Shown: positions 53,855 through 61,492 of the stretch, piece by piece
Numbering within the stretch: position 1 is the stretch's first letter
How the letters are laid out: each line of letters starts with the position of its first letter
From: Roseicella sp. DB1501
GTDB lineage: Bacteria > Pseudomonadota > Alphaproteobacteria > Acetobacterales > Acetobacteraceae
Assembly: GCF_013112485.1 (NCBI RefSeq)
Contig: NZ_JABFHG010000011.1
Span: 149,302-213,301, forward strand
DNA: 64,000 nucleotides
Direction: 5' to 3'
The notes under the pieces: model-generated
What the model was told of the DNA's origin: nothing
The model's input: only the letters and a program-made list of their open reading frames with translations
Database searches by the model: none
Translations under genes and position numbers: made by a program

Positions 53855-54871
53855 TCAGCCCAACACGGAGGCGACGGGGTGGTTCCCCGTACCGGCCAGG
53901 ATCGCCGTCTTGAGATCCCCCTGCGGCCGGGCGCCGAAATGCGAGATGATCTCGGCAGCGGCAGCGGAGCCCCAGCGGCCGCATTCCGGCAGGGGCAGGT
54001 CGCGCGCATAGCCGGCGAGGAAGCCGGCGGCATAGGCATCGCCGGCGCCGGTGGTGTCCACCACCCGGGTCGGCACGGCGGCGATCTCGTGCCGCTCCGC
54101 CCCGGCGACGACGAGGCTGCCCTGGGCGCTGCGGGTCAGCGCCGCCAACCCCACCTCCCCGGCGGCCAGCCGCGCCGCGGCCTCGAAATCCGTGGTCTCG
54201 TAGAGGGCGAGGAGCTCGCTCTCATTGGCGAAGAGGATGTCCACCTCCTCCCGCACCAGGCGACGGAAGGCCTGGCGGTGCCGCTCGACGCAGAAGGAAT
54301 CCGAGAGGCTGAGGGCCACCTTGCGGCCATGCCGGTGGGCGATCCGCGCCGCCTCCATGAAGGCGGCCTGCGCCGCCGGCGGATCGAAGAGGTAGCCCTC
54401 CATATATAGCACCCGGGCGCGCGTCACCTCGGCCTCGTCGACATCGGCGGCGGAGAAGTCGACGCAGGCGCCGAGATAGGTGTTCATGGTGCGCTGCGCG
54501 TCCGGCGTGACAAGGATCAGGCAGCGCGCGGTCGGCGCGCCGCCGGCCAGCGGGGCAGTCGGGAAATGCACGCCGGCGGCCCGGATGTCATGCGCGAAGA
54601 CCCGGCCGAGCTGGTCATCCGCCACCTTGCCGAGGAAGCCGACCCGGGCGCCGAGCGCCGCGGCGACGGCGCAGGTGTTGCCGGCCGAGCCGCCCGAGCT
54701 CTCGGTGCCCGGGCCCATGGCGGCGTAGAGCGCCTCCGCCTCCTCGGCGCCGACCAGGCGCATCGCGCCCTTGACCAGGTTGTGCGTCTCCAGGAAGGCG
54801 TCCTCCGCCCGGGCGAGCACATCGACGATGGCGTTGCCGATGCCGAGGATATCGAGGCTGGGTTCGCTCAT
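53855..54871 (-). CDS. PfkB-family kinase, adenosine kinase-like
   Basis: The 338-residue protein has DILGIGNAIVDVLA at the N-terminus, the first PfkB signature region GGSAGNTCAVAAALG, and the second signature DTTGAGDAYAAGFLAGY with the catalytic Asp. Alphaproteobacterial proteins with this start are annotated as adenosine or other sugar kinases. It would phosphorylate a nucleoside or sugar with ATP. GAGG lies upstream of the ATG at 54871. Transcribed alone, divergent from the EI24 gene. Confidence 0.88.
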   Translation of the reverse strand: MSEPSLDILGIGNAIVDVLARAEDAFLETHNLVKGAMRLVGAEEAEALYAAMGPGTESSGGSAGNTCAVAAALGARVGFLGKVADDQLGRVFAHDIRAAGVHFPTAPLAGGAPTARCLILVTPDAQRTMNTYLGACVDFSAADVDEAEVTRARVLYMEGYLFDPPAAQAAFMEAARIAHRHGRKVALSLSDSFCVERHRQAFRRLVREEVDILFANESELLALYETTDFEAAARLAAGEVGLAALTRSAQGSLVVAGAERHEIAAVPTRVVDTTGAGDAYAAGFLAGYARDLPLPECGRWGSAAAAEIISHFGARPQGDLKTAILAGTGNHPVASVLG

Positions 54872-55025
54872 CTCGGTCGCGACCTCACGGGGCTGGCGGG
54901 CGTTGCGGCCCGGGCTGGCCCTCGCGGCCGGCCTTGATGACACTGGGTCTGGCGGATAACCCGCAACGCCGCGTGGCGGCAACCGCCGCCTGGCCATTCT
55001 GCCTGGGCCATCGCTGGATGGGACG

Positions 55026-55676
55026 ATGCTCGCCGCCTGCACCCTGACGCTTCGCCAATTGACGGACCCCGCCTTCCTCGCTCCCCTCGCCAAGGGGCTG
55101 CTCGGCGCCGTCGCGGTCTTCGCCGGGCTCGCCCTCCTCGCCGCCTGGGGGACCAGCGCGCTGGCCGGGGGCACCGGCTGGCTGGCGACCGCCGCCGCGA
55201 CCTTCGGCGGGCTGCTCACCCTCGGCCTGGCCTATTGGCTCTTCATCCCGGCCATGCTGGCGATCTCCGGCCTGTTCCTCGATCCGGTGGCGGGGGCGGT
55301 GGAGCGGCGCTTCTATCCAGGCCTGCCGCCAGCGCGCGGCGCTTCGCTCGGCGCCCAGATCGGCTTCAACCTGAAGCTCGGCCTGGTGATGGCCGTGCTG
55401 TCCCTGCTCGCCCTGCCGCTCGTCTTCTTCGCGGCGCCCTTCGGGGCCGTGGCCTTCTGGCTGATCTCGACCGTCGCCCTCGGCCATGGCCTGTTCGAGG
55501 GAGTGGCGCAGCGCCGCATGACGGTGGAGGCGGCGCGGGCCCTGCGGCGCGGCCGGGAGTGGCGGGTGCTCGGGCTTGGCGCGGTGCTGGCGACGCTCGC
55601 CCTGGTGCCGATTGTGAACCTTCTCGTGCCGGTTCTGGGCACGGCGGCGATGACGCATCTCCTGCATCGTGGTTGA
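55026..55676 (+). CDS. EI24-domain (CysZ-like) membrane protein
   Basis: The 216-residue protein has about four helices (GLLGAVAVFAGLALLAAW, LTLGLAYWLFIPAMLAI, LVMAVLSLLALPLVFFAAP, and a final one near LVPIVNLLVPVLGTAAMTHL). The pattern is EI24, the family of the sulfate permease CysZ, but no sulfate genes are near, so transport of sulfate is not implied. It precedes the bactofilin gene by 147 bases. Confidence 0.82.
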   Translation: MLAACTLTLRQLTDPAFLAPLAKGLLGAVAVFAGLALLAAWGTSALAGGTGWLATAAATFGGLLTLGLAYWLFIPAMLAISGLFLDPVAGAVERRFYPGLPPARGASLGAQIGFNLKLGLVMAVLSLLALPLVFFAAPFGAVAFWLISTVALGHGLFEGVAQRRMTVEAARALRRGREWRVLGLGAVLATLALVPIVNLLVPVLGTAAMTHLLHRG

Positions 55677-55716
55677 CTGGAAATACCGGAGAAAAAATCC
55701 TCTCGGAAATGCGATC

Positions 55717-55736
55717 TCTCGGTTGTGTTACCGAGA
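55717..55736 (+). terminator. Small stem-loop upstream of the bactofilin gene
   Basis: TCTCGGT pairs perfectly with ACCGAGA around TGTGTT. It lies 40 bases after the EI24 stop and could terminate that transcript or shape the bactofilin leader; no T-run follows. Confidence 0.35.
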
Positions 55737-55823
55737 CCTTGCATGATAGCCGGGGACCTTGCGCGACACGCCGCGCCGGACCACCCGGACGCCTGGTTCG
55801 CTCATGCTCTGAAGGGGGGCAGC

Positions 55824-56486
55824 ATGGCCATTTTCGGCCGCAAACGTGACGAGGGGCCGGCGTCGCCGGCCGCCGAGCCGGCACCGGTGGCGCTTCCGGC
55901 CAGCCGGGATTCCGATATCGGCGTGCCGCCTTTCCGCCCCGCATTGAAGGACTCGCCCAGCATGTCCATGGCTCCGAAGCCGACCGCCACGCCCGCCGCG
56001 CCGAGCGTCGGCATCCGTCCCACCCCGGTGGGGGCCCAGGTGGGGACGTCGACGGCGCCGGTCGGCGTGCCGTCCCGGCCGCCGATGCGCAGCGAGGCGA
56101 GCGAGCGCCGCACCCTCGTCGTCGGCCGCGGCATCAGCCTGCAGGGCACCGTCTCGGATGCCGAGCGCCTCGTCGTCGAGGGAACGGTCGAGAGCCAGAT
56201 GATCCAGGCGAGCGAGCTCTTCGTCGCCCAGTCCGGCGTCTGCAAGGGCGAGCTGCAGGTCGAGGATGCGGAGATCGCCGGCCTGTTCGACGGCACCATC
56301 ACCGCCCGCAACAGCCTCGTCATCCGCTCGAGCGGCAAGGTCAACGGCGTCGCGCGCTGCCGCAAGCTCTCCGTCGAGGAAGGCGGCCAGGTCTCCGGCC
56401 AGATGGAGATGCTGACCGACGCCCAGGCGACCGCCTCGCGGCCGGCCACGCCCGCCCCGGCGATGCCCGCGCCCGCCGAGGTCTGA
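55824..56486 (+). CDS. Bactofilin
   Basis: The 220-residue protein has a disordered N-terminus (about 1-95, Pro/Ala-rich), the bactofilin beta-helix domain (about 97-200, with the turns RTLVVGRGISLQGTVSDAE, GTVESQMIQ, GTITARNSLVI and GKVNGVARCRKL) and a disordered tail. Bactofilins polymerise without nucleotides into cytoskeletal filaments that shape the cell or place wall enzymes. The ATG at 55824 follows AAGGGGGG. A strong stem-loop ends the transcript. Confidence 0.92.
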   Translation: MAIFGRKRDEGPASPAAEPAPVALPASRDSDIGVPPFRPALKDSPSMSMAPKPTATPAAPSVGIRPTPVGAQVGTSTAPVGVPSRPPMRSEASERRTLVVGRGISLQGTVSDAERLVVEGTVESQMIQASELFVAQSGVCKGELQVEDAEIAGLFDGTITARNSLVIRSSGKVNGVARCRKLSVEEGGQVSGQMEMLTDAQATASRPATPAPAMPAPAEV

Positions 56487-56492
56487 TCCCCA

Positions 56493-56520
56493 GCCCGCCG
56501 CCGGGCAGCCGGCGGCGGGC
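56493..56520 (+). terminator. Strong stem-loop after bactofilin
   Basis: GCCCGCCGCCGG pairs perfectly with CCGGCGGCGGGC around GCAG: a 12-pair GC-only stem beginning 7 bases after the stop codon. No proper T-run follows (CGCTTCCCTC). Confidence 0.6.
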
Positions 56521-56551
56521 CGCTTCCCTCACCCATCCCCGCGGCCCGAAC

Positions 56552-57037
56552 ATGGCGAAGACGCCCTGGCTGCGCCTGCTGCTCCTGCTGCCCATCGCCG
56601 GCTGCGCCGCGCGCGGCGAGCGCGAGGCGGCCGCCCTCCGCAGCGCCATCGAGAGCAGCCAAGCCAGCCTCGCGGCCCTCGCGCCGCAGCAGCCCACGCC
56701 CCTGGCCACCCAGCCGGTGTCCCCCGTTTTCCCGCCGCCCGCCCCATCGCTCGGCGCCTTGCCGGTCGCGGCCTCCGCCGTCCCGACCGCCGCCGCGCAG
56801 CTTCTCGGCGCGCCGCCGGACGCGCTGCGCCGTTGGCTCGGCGAGCCGTCGCTGCGCCGCGCCGAGGGCAGCGCCGAGGTATGGCTCTATGCCGGCCCGG
56901 CCTGCGCGCTCGATCTCGTGCTCTATCCGGCGGCCGGCTGGCTCGGCGTGGCGCATGCCGCGGCGCGGGCGAGCGGGACCGAGCCGCGCACCGAGGCCGC
57001 CTGCCTCGCCGAGCTCGCCGCCCGGCGCAGCGCCTGA
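56552..57037 (+). CDS. Putative lipoprotein
   Basis: The 161-residue protein has a signal with lipobox PIAGC (lipid-modified Cys near residue 18), then a helical segment (EREAAALRSAIESSQASLAA), a Pro-rich linker, and a small C-terminal domain with two Cys (AGPACALDLVLYP and EAACLAELAA). I do not recognise the family. It lies 65 bases after bactofilin on the same strand, behind a strong stem-loop. A role at the envelope is inferred from the signal only. Confidence 0.65.
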   Translation: MAKTPWLRLLLLLPIAGCAARGEREAAALRSAIESSQASLAALAPQQPTPLATQPVSPVFPPPAPSLGALPVAASAVPTAAAQLLGAPPDALRRWLGEPSLRRAEGSAEVWLYAGPACALDLVLYPAAGWLGVAHAAARASGTEPRTEAACLAELAARRSA

Positions 57038-57136
57038 GCGTCGCGACGCGGGCGATCCGCCGCGAGGGGGCTGGACGCGGCGGCCGCGACTCCGCCCAAT
57101 CCGCTCCTTCGAATCGAGCAGCCGCGGCACCGCCCC

Positions 57137-58048
57137 TTGTCCCTGTATCTCGACGTCTTCGTGCCGCCCTTCGGGCTGCTGCTGCTCGGCGCCCTGCTGC
57201 GCCGCCACCTGCTGCGGGAGGAGGCGGTCTGGGCGGGGATCGAGCGGCTGGTCTTCTGGGTGCTGATGCCCGCCCTGCTCTGCTCGGCGATCGCCGCGGT
57301 CGATCTGGCGACGCTGCCGATCGGCGGCATGGCGGGCGCGATCTGGCTCTCCCTGCTCGGCGGCGCGGCGCTGAGCCTGGGCCTGGCGCGGCTGGCGCGG
57401 GTCGACCATCCGGCGATGACCTCGGTCTTCCAGGGCGGCATCCGCTTCAACAACCTGATGGGCTTCGCCGTCACCGGCAGCCTGTTCGGCGCCGCCGGCA
57501 CCTCCCTCGGCGCCATCACCACCGGGCTGATCGTGCCCTTCGCGCAATTGCTGACGACGCTCGCCTTCTCGCTCGGCGGCGGCAACGGCATCTCGTTGCT
57601 GCGGGCGCTGCGGCAGCTGGCGCTGAACCCGCTGCTGCTCGCCTGCCTCGCCGGCTTCCTGCTCGCCGCGCTGGGCGGCCTGCCGCATGGCCTCGCGCCG
57701 CTGGCCCGGACGCTGGGCCAGGCCTCAGTCGCGCTCGGCCTGCTCTGCGTCGGCGCGGCGCTCACGCCCGGTGCGCTGCGCAGCCGGCTCGGGCTGCAGC
57801 TGGCGACCGCGGCGATCAAGCTGCTGCTGGTGCCGGCCATGGTGCTCGGGCTCGGCCGGGCCTTCGGGCTGGAGCCGCTCGCCCTCGCCTCGGCGCTGAT
57901 CTTCATGGCCCTGCCGACGGCGACGACGAGCTACGTCATGGCCCGCGCCATGGGCGGCGACGCGCCGCTGATGGCGGCGCTGACCACGCTCGAGCACCTG
58001 CTGGCGGTGATCACCCTGCCGCTGTGGATTCTCATTCTCGCCCCGTGA
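57137..58048 (+). CDS. AEC-family transporter (auxin efflux carrier-like), TTG start
   Basis: The 303-residue protein has about ten helices with the AEC-type segments LVFWVLMPALLCSAI, FQGGIRFNNLMGFAV and FMALPTATTSYVMARAMGGD. Members include malonate and other organic-acid carriers. The substrate is unknown. TTG at 57137 is the only start available before helix 1, with a weak ribosome-binding site. A Bug-type carboxylate-binding protein follows 113 bases later. Confidence 0.82.
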   Translation: MSLYLDVFVPPFGLLLLGALLRRHLLREEAVWAGIERLVFWVLMPALLCSAIAAVDLATLPIGGMAGAIWLSLLGGAALSLGLARLARVDHPAMTSVFQGGIRFNNLMGFAVTGSLFGAAGTSLGAITTGLIVPFAQLLTTLAFSLGGGNGISLLRALRQLALNPLLLACLAGFLLAALGGLPHGLAPLARTLGQASVALGLLCVGAALTPGALRSRLGLQLATAAIKLLLVPAMVLGLGRAFGLEPLALASALIFMALPTATTSYVMARAMGGDAPLMAALTTLEHLLAVITLPLWILILAP

Positions 58049-58161
58049 CGGGAGGCCGGGCTTTCCGGTAGATGCGAGCAGCGGATCCCGGCCCGCGCCG
58101 CCCGCCCCGCCGGGGCGCGGCGAGCGGCAGCCGGGAGCGCTGGCGATGCAGGGCGAATGCG

Positions 58162-59130
58162 ATGCTGGGACGGCGTGGACTGCTTTCGGGAACAGGGGCG
58201 GCGGTATTGGCCGCCGGCGCGGCGCGGGCGCAGGCCTGGCCGGACCGGCCGCTGCGCTGGGTGGTCGGCTATCCGCCGGGCGGCGCCAGCGACACCTTCG
58301 CCCGGCTGATCGGCGGCCATATCGGCACCCGACTCGGCCAGAACGTCGTGGTCGAGAACCGGCCGGGCGGCGGCGCCGTGGTGGCCAGCGAGGCGGTCGC
58401 CCGCAGCGCCCCCGACGGCTACACGCTGCTGCATGTCGACAACGGCATCCTGGTCTACAACCCGGCGCTCTACAGCCGCCTGCCCTACGACCCGGACAAG
58501 GACTTCCAGGGCGTCGGCTTCATCGGCCGCTTCCCGCTCTTCATCGTGGTCCGGCCGGACGACCCGGTGCGGGACTTCGCCGACTTCCTCGCCCGCTCCA
58601 AGGTCAGGGTGCCGAATTACGGCTCGCCGGCCGTGGCCTCGCCGCATCACCTGGCGATGGAGATGGTCAAGCGCCGCACCGGGTTGGAGGCGACGCATGT
58701 CCCCTATCGCGGCGGCCCGGCGGCGATGCAGGACCTGCTGGCCGGCAATCTCGACAGCGTGGTCATCGACTGCGCCTCGGGCATCCCCTTCATCGCCACC
58801 GGCAAGGTGAAGACGCTCTGTTGCTTCTCCGAGGCGCGCAGCCCGCGCGCGCCCGACGTGCCGACGCTGCGCGAGCTCGGCCATGCCAACGCCGTCGCCT
58901 ATGGCTGGCAGGGGATGAGCGTGCCCACCGGCACCCCGGCGCCGGTCGTGGCGAAGCTGGCCGAGGCGCTGCAGGCCGGCGTCGCCGCCGATGACGTGAA
59001 AGCGCGCTACCGCGACCTCGGCATCGAGGCGGCGCCCTGGAGCCCGACGGAGTTCCAGCACTTCGTCGCCCGCGAGAATGCCGAGTGGCGGCCGCTGATC
59101 CGCGAGCTCGGCATCCGGCTCGACGGTTAG
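58162..59130 (+). CDS. Tripartite tricarboxylate transporter (Bug) substrate-binding protein
   Basis: The 322-residue protein begins with a signal (MLGRRGLLSGTGAAVLAAGA, with twin arginines) and has WPDRPLRWVVGYPPGG, VVVENRPGGGAVV, PDGYTLL and VPYRGGPAAMQDLL as in all Bug proteins. It binds a carboxylate in the periplasm; tctAB are not nearby. The ATG at 58162 was chosen because it directly precedes the signal. Its stop codon TAG is also the first three bases of the 8-base inverted repeat of a dispersed repeat. Confidence 0.9.
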   Translation: MLGRRGLLSGTGAAVLAAGAARAQAWPDRPLRWVVGYPPGGASDTFARLIGGHIGTRLGQNVVVENRPGGGAVVASEAVARSAPDGYTLLHVDNGILVYNPALYSRLPYDPDKDFQGVGFIGRFPLFIVVRPDDPVRDFADFLARSKVRVPNYGSPAVASPHHLAMEMVKRRTGLEATHVPYRGGPAAMQDLLAGNLDSVVIDCASGIPFIATGKVKTLCCFSEARSPRAPDVPTLRELGHANAVAYGWQGMSVPTGTPAPVVAKLAEALQAGVAADDVKARYRDLGIEAAPWSPTEFQHFVARENAEWRPLIRELGIRLDG

Positions 59131-59232
59131 AGCATTTCCCGTTCACCTGCCTTCACGGCAGATGCTCTAGCCTCTTGTTTTCAGGGCATCTTCATCCGTT
59201 CGAGCGTTTCCACTCGAACGGGATCTGCTCTG
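59128..59232 (+). repeat. Dispersed repeat, family 2-related, copy 3 with two hairpins
   Basis: TAGAGCAT (59128-59135) pairs with ATGCTCTA (59162-59169), and CCGTTCGAG (59196-59204) with CTCGAACGG (59213-59221). The segment CCTCTTGTTTTCAGGGCAT matches the reverse complement of the flank of the copy at 42452, and it ends GATCTGCTCT like family 2. Confidence 0.7.
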
Positions 59233-59335
59233 AACCATGATCCGCTCACACAGGGTCGCGGATCATGGTCCAGGCTGTTGTTCGATCACGTGATTCACGC
59301 CTTTCGGCGAGTCCACCTCAAGCGATCACGCTCCA
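59233..59335 (-). repeat. Dispersed repeat, family 3, copy 2 (inverted)
   Basis: The reverse complement matches 2975-3078 closely over about 100 bases. The palindrome arms ACCATGATCCGC (59234-59245) and GCGGATCATGGT (59258-59269) are conserved. Confidence 0.8.
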
Positions 59336-59367
59336 ATGGCAGCGGTCCTCATGCGTGACCGCACGAG

Positions 59368-59424
59368 GCCCCTTCAAACGCCGGGCGCAAACCTCCGGCA
59401 GTTTGGCTTCGCGGCGGCGCGCGC
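59368..59424 (-). repeat. Dispersed palindromic repeat, family 1, copy D
   Basis: GCCGGGC precedes GCAAACC (59387-59393), but the second arm reads GTTTGGC at 59401-59407 with a longer loop, so the hairpin is partly decayed. Orientation is as in copy B. Confidence 0.65.
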
Positions 59425-59461
59425 ATTTTGTTGGTAACTCGGATGCGGCAGATCCGGGGGC

Positions 59462-60499
59462 ATGCCGCTCAGCCTGTTCCGCTCCCTCGCCCGCGCCCGG
59501 CGCCGCGGCAACCTCAACCCTCCGGCCGAATGGCTCAGGCAGCAGAACCGCGAGGCGGAGATGCTGCGCTGGAGCGTGAAGGTGCTGGGCAACGACCTGG
59601 TGCAGCGCCACTACGCCGCCGGCCTGGCCGGGCCCGGGGTGGCACTGCCGCAGGCCCCGGCGCCGGCCGGCCTGACCAGCCGCACCTGCCGGCAGGCCGA
59701 TATCGAGGGCCCCTGGGTGCGCCACTGGTGCCGCGCCCTCGGCACGACGCCCTTCTACCACCGCAAGCTCTGGGAGGATTGCTACATCCTCCAGGTGCTC
59801 TGGGAGGCCGGGCTGCTGCAGCCCGGCCGCCGCGCCCTCGGCTTCGCCGTCGGCGAGGAGCCGCTGCCGGCCATCCTCGCCTCCCACGGGGTCGAGGTGC
59901 TGGCGACCGACATCGCCGCCGAGGATGCGCGGGCGCAGGACTGGATCGCCACCGGCCAGCACGGCCGCGGCACCGACCGGCTGTTCCGCCCGCATCTCTT
60001 CCCGAGCCGCGCCGCGTTCGACCGGCTCGTCAGCTTCCGCAGCGCCGACATGGCGCAGCTGCCCGAGGCGCTGCTGGATGGCAGCCGGGACCTGGTCTGG
60101 TCGGCCTGCTCGATGGAGCATCTCGGCTCGCACGAGGCAGGGCTCGCCTTCGTCGAGACGGCCATGCGCTGCCTCCGGCCCGGCGGCATCGCGGTGCATA
60201 CCACCGAGATGAATCTGGACCCGGCGGGCCCGACGCTCGATCGCGGCAGCACGGTGCTGTTCCAGCGGCAGCATCTCGAGGCGCTCGAAGCCCGGCTGGC
60301 GGCGCGCGGCCACCGCATGCTGCCGCTCGACGACACGCATCCGGCCGGCGCGCTGGACCAGTTCGTCGATGTCGCGCCCTTCGAGGAAGGGCGCGTGCCG
60401 CTCGGCCCGATCACGCCGCCGCATCTCCGGCTGTCGATCGCCGGCTACCCGGCGACCTCGGTCGGAATCGTGGTCGTCGCGGGGCAGCAGGTGCCGTAA
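59462..60499 (+). CDS. SAM-dependent methyltransferase-like protein
   Basis: The 345-residue protein has a glycine-poor motif I, GFAVGEEPLPAILASHG, followed by VEVLATDIA (end of strand 2, acidic), a SACSMEHLGS post-II region and LRPGGIAVHTTEM, so the Rossmann methyltransferase fold is likely. The N-terminal 100 residues (LWEDCYILQVLWEAG, HYAAGL) form a separate helical part. Such proteins are common near glycan or surface polymer genes, which are absent here. The substrate is unknown. The upstream region is entirely dispersed repeats. Confidence 0.7.
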   Translation: MPLSLFRSLARARRRGNLNPPAEWLRQQNREAEMLRWSVKVLGNDLVQRHYAAGLAGPGVALPQAPAPAGLTSRTCRQADIEGPWVRHWCRALGTTPFYHRKLWEDCYILQVLWEAGLLQPGRRALGFAVGEEPLPAILASHGVEVLATDIAAEDARAQDWIATGQHGRGTDRLFRPHLFPSRAAFDRLVSFRSADMAQLPEALLDGSRDLVWSACSMEHLGSHEAGLAFVETAMRCLRPGGIAVHTTEMNLDPAGPTLDRGSTVLFQRQHLEALEARLAARGHRMLPLDDTHPAGALDQFVDVAPFEEGRVPLGPITPPHLRLSIAGYPATSVGIVVVAGQQVP

Positions 60500-60548
60500 C
60501 TATTCCGCAATTCCATGCTGTTATTGGTTGAACCTCAACCGGAGAACA

Positions 60549-60650
60549 GTGGACCGCCGGCCGATGTTGCAGCGCCTCCTCCGCCGCTTCCGCCACCGCC
60601 TGCAGCGCTATCTCCACTACCGCCCCGAGCGGCGCTACATGCGCGGCTGA
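60549..60650 (+). CDS. Possible Arg-rich 33-residue protein, GTG start
   Basis: The reading GTG-GAC-CGC gives a 33-residue peptide with about twelve Arg (for instance LQRLLRRFRHRLQRYLHY). GGAGA lies 5 bases before the GTG, a good ribosome-binding site, and an ATG five codons in is an alternative. It follows the methyltransferase-like gene by 49 bases. Small Arg-rich frames also arise by chance in GC-rich DNA, so this is tentative. Confidence 0.3.
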   Translation: MDRRPMLQRLLRRFRHRLQRYLHYRPERRYMRG

Positions 60651-60701
60651 GCGCCGCCGGCCTTCTGGCGGCATGGGGGCCATGGGGGGGGCGCGCCCGC
60701 C

Positions 60702-60995
60702 TCAAGGGGCGAGCGCATCCTTCAGCCATTGCTCGCCGACCGTGGGCAGGCCGGCCCAGGCGGTGTCGCCGGAGACCCGGGTGACCAGGATCTGCGCCCC
60801 GCCCCGCAGCTCCTCGGGCAGGGCCCGCAGCAGGTGGTCGCGCAGATAGCCCGGCGAGACGCCGGTCTCGAGCAAGGTGGCCCCGGCCGACAGCCGCCAG
60901 TGTTCCGGGGCAATCTGGAAGATCGCCTCGAAGAAGCGCGTCTCGTCCTCCGATTCGATGGCGGCGAGGTCATGCAGGATCAGGCTCAGGGCCAT
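60702..60995 (-). CDS. Small hypothetical protein
   Basis: The 97-residue protein starts MALSLILHDLAAIESEDETR and contains IFQIAPEHWRLSAGATLLE and VSPGYLRDHLLRALPEEL. It has a mixed alpha/beta pattern, no signal and no Cys. I do not recognise the family. GGGGGA lies 6 bases upstream of the ATG. It ends the run maeB, DUF488 protein and this gene (14-base gap to the DUF488 stop), so the three may form one transcript. Confidence 0.6.
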   Translation of the reverse strand: MALSLILHDLAAIESEDETRFFEAIFQIAPEHWRLSAGATLLETGVSPGYLRDHLLRALPEELRGGAQILVTRVSGDTAWAGLPTVGEQWLKDALAP

Positions 60996-61009
60996 GCGAG
61001 TCCCCCTGG

Positions 61010-61474
61010 TCAGGCCGGGAGGGCGCCGGCCGCGCTGAGGTGGACAATGGCAAACCCACCATGGCTTGCAACAGCTTCCGCAACCAATGTGCGATGGCAA
61101 TGGGCCGGGTCGCGCTCCAGGCAGAGCAGGCAGACCCGCCCCTCGCGCGCCGAGGCCGCCAGCTCGCCGAGCGCCGCCTGCGCCTCGGTGCCCGCCAGCC
61201 GCGCCCCGAAGATCCGCCGCATCTCGCCGTAGCGCCCCGCCCGGACCGCGGCCCGCCCCTCGGCCGGGGTGCCGAGGGCGCGCATGTGCCGGTAGCCGAT
61301 GCCGGCCGCCTCCAGGGACTGCGACAGGGCACGCTTGGCGAAGCCGGGGCGGCGGCTGTTCGCCAGCTCCCGCACATCGACCAGGGTGGTCACCCCGGCC
61401 TCCCGCAGCGCCCCGATCAGCCGGTCGGGCGTCGCATCCTCGTAGCCGATGGTGAAGAGCGGCGAGTCCGCCAT
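61010..61474 (-). CDS. DUF488-family protein
   Basis: The 154-residue protein has the DUF488 pattern: FTIGYEDATPDRLIGALRE, LVDVRELANSRRPGFAK and CLERDPAHCHRTLVAEAV. The conserved DVR and CxxxxxxCHR residues suggest a catalytic or binding site, but no function is firmly known. Members are often near DNA-repair or stress genes. It starts 18 bases after the maeB stop, on the same strand. Confidence 0.85.
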   Translation of the reverse strand: MADSPLFTIGYEDATPDRLIGALREAGVTTLVDVRELANSRRPGFAKRALSQSLEAAGIGYRHMRALGTPAEGRAAVRAGRYGEMRRIFGARLAGTEAQAALGELAASAREGRVCLLCLERDPAHCHRTLVAEAVASHGGFAIVHLSAAGALPA

Positions 61475-61492
61475 CCCAGGGACGCCAGGCCG

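Larger units (their letters stand above)
59131..59461. other. Gene-free block of nested dispersed repeats
   Basis: A stretch of 331 bases between the Bug gene and the methyltransferase-like gene. It consists of a family 2-type repeat, an inverted family 3 copy and an inverted family 1 copy in a row. No gene is supported in it. It must also carry the promoter of the downstream gene. Confidence 0.7.
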
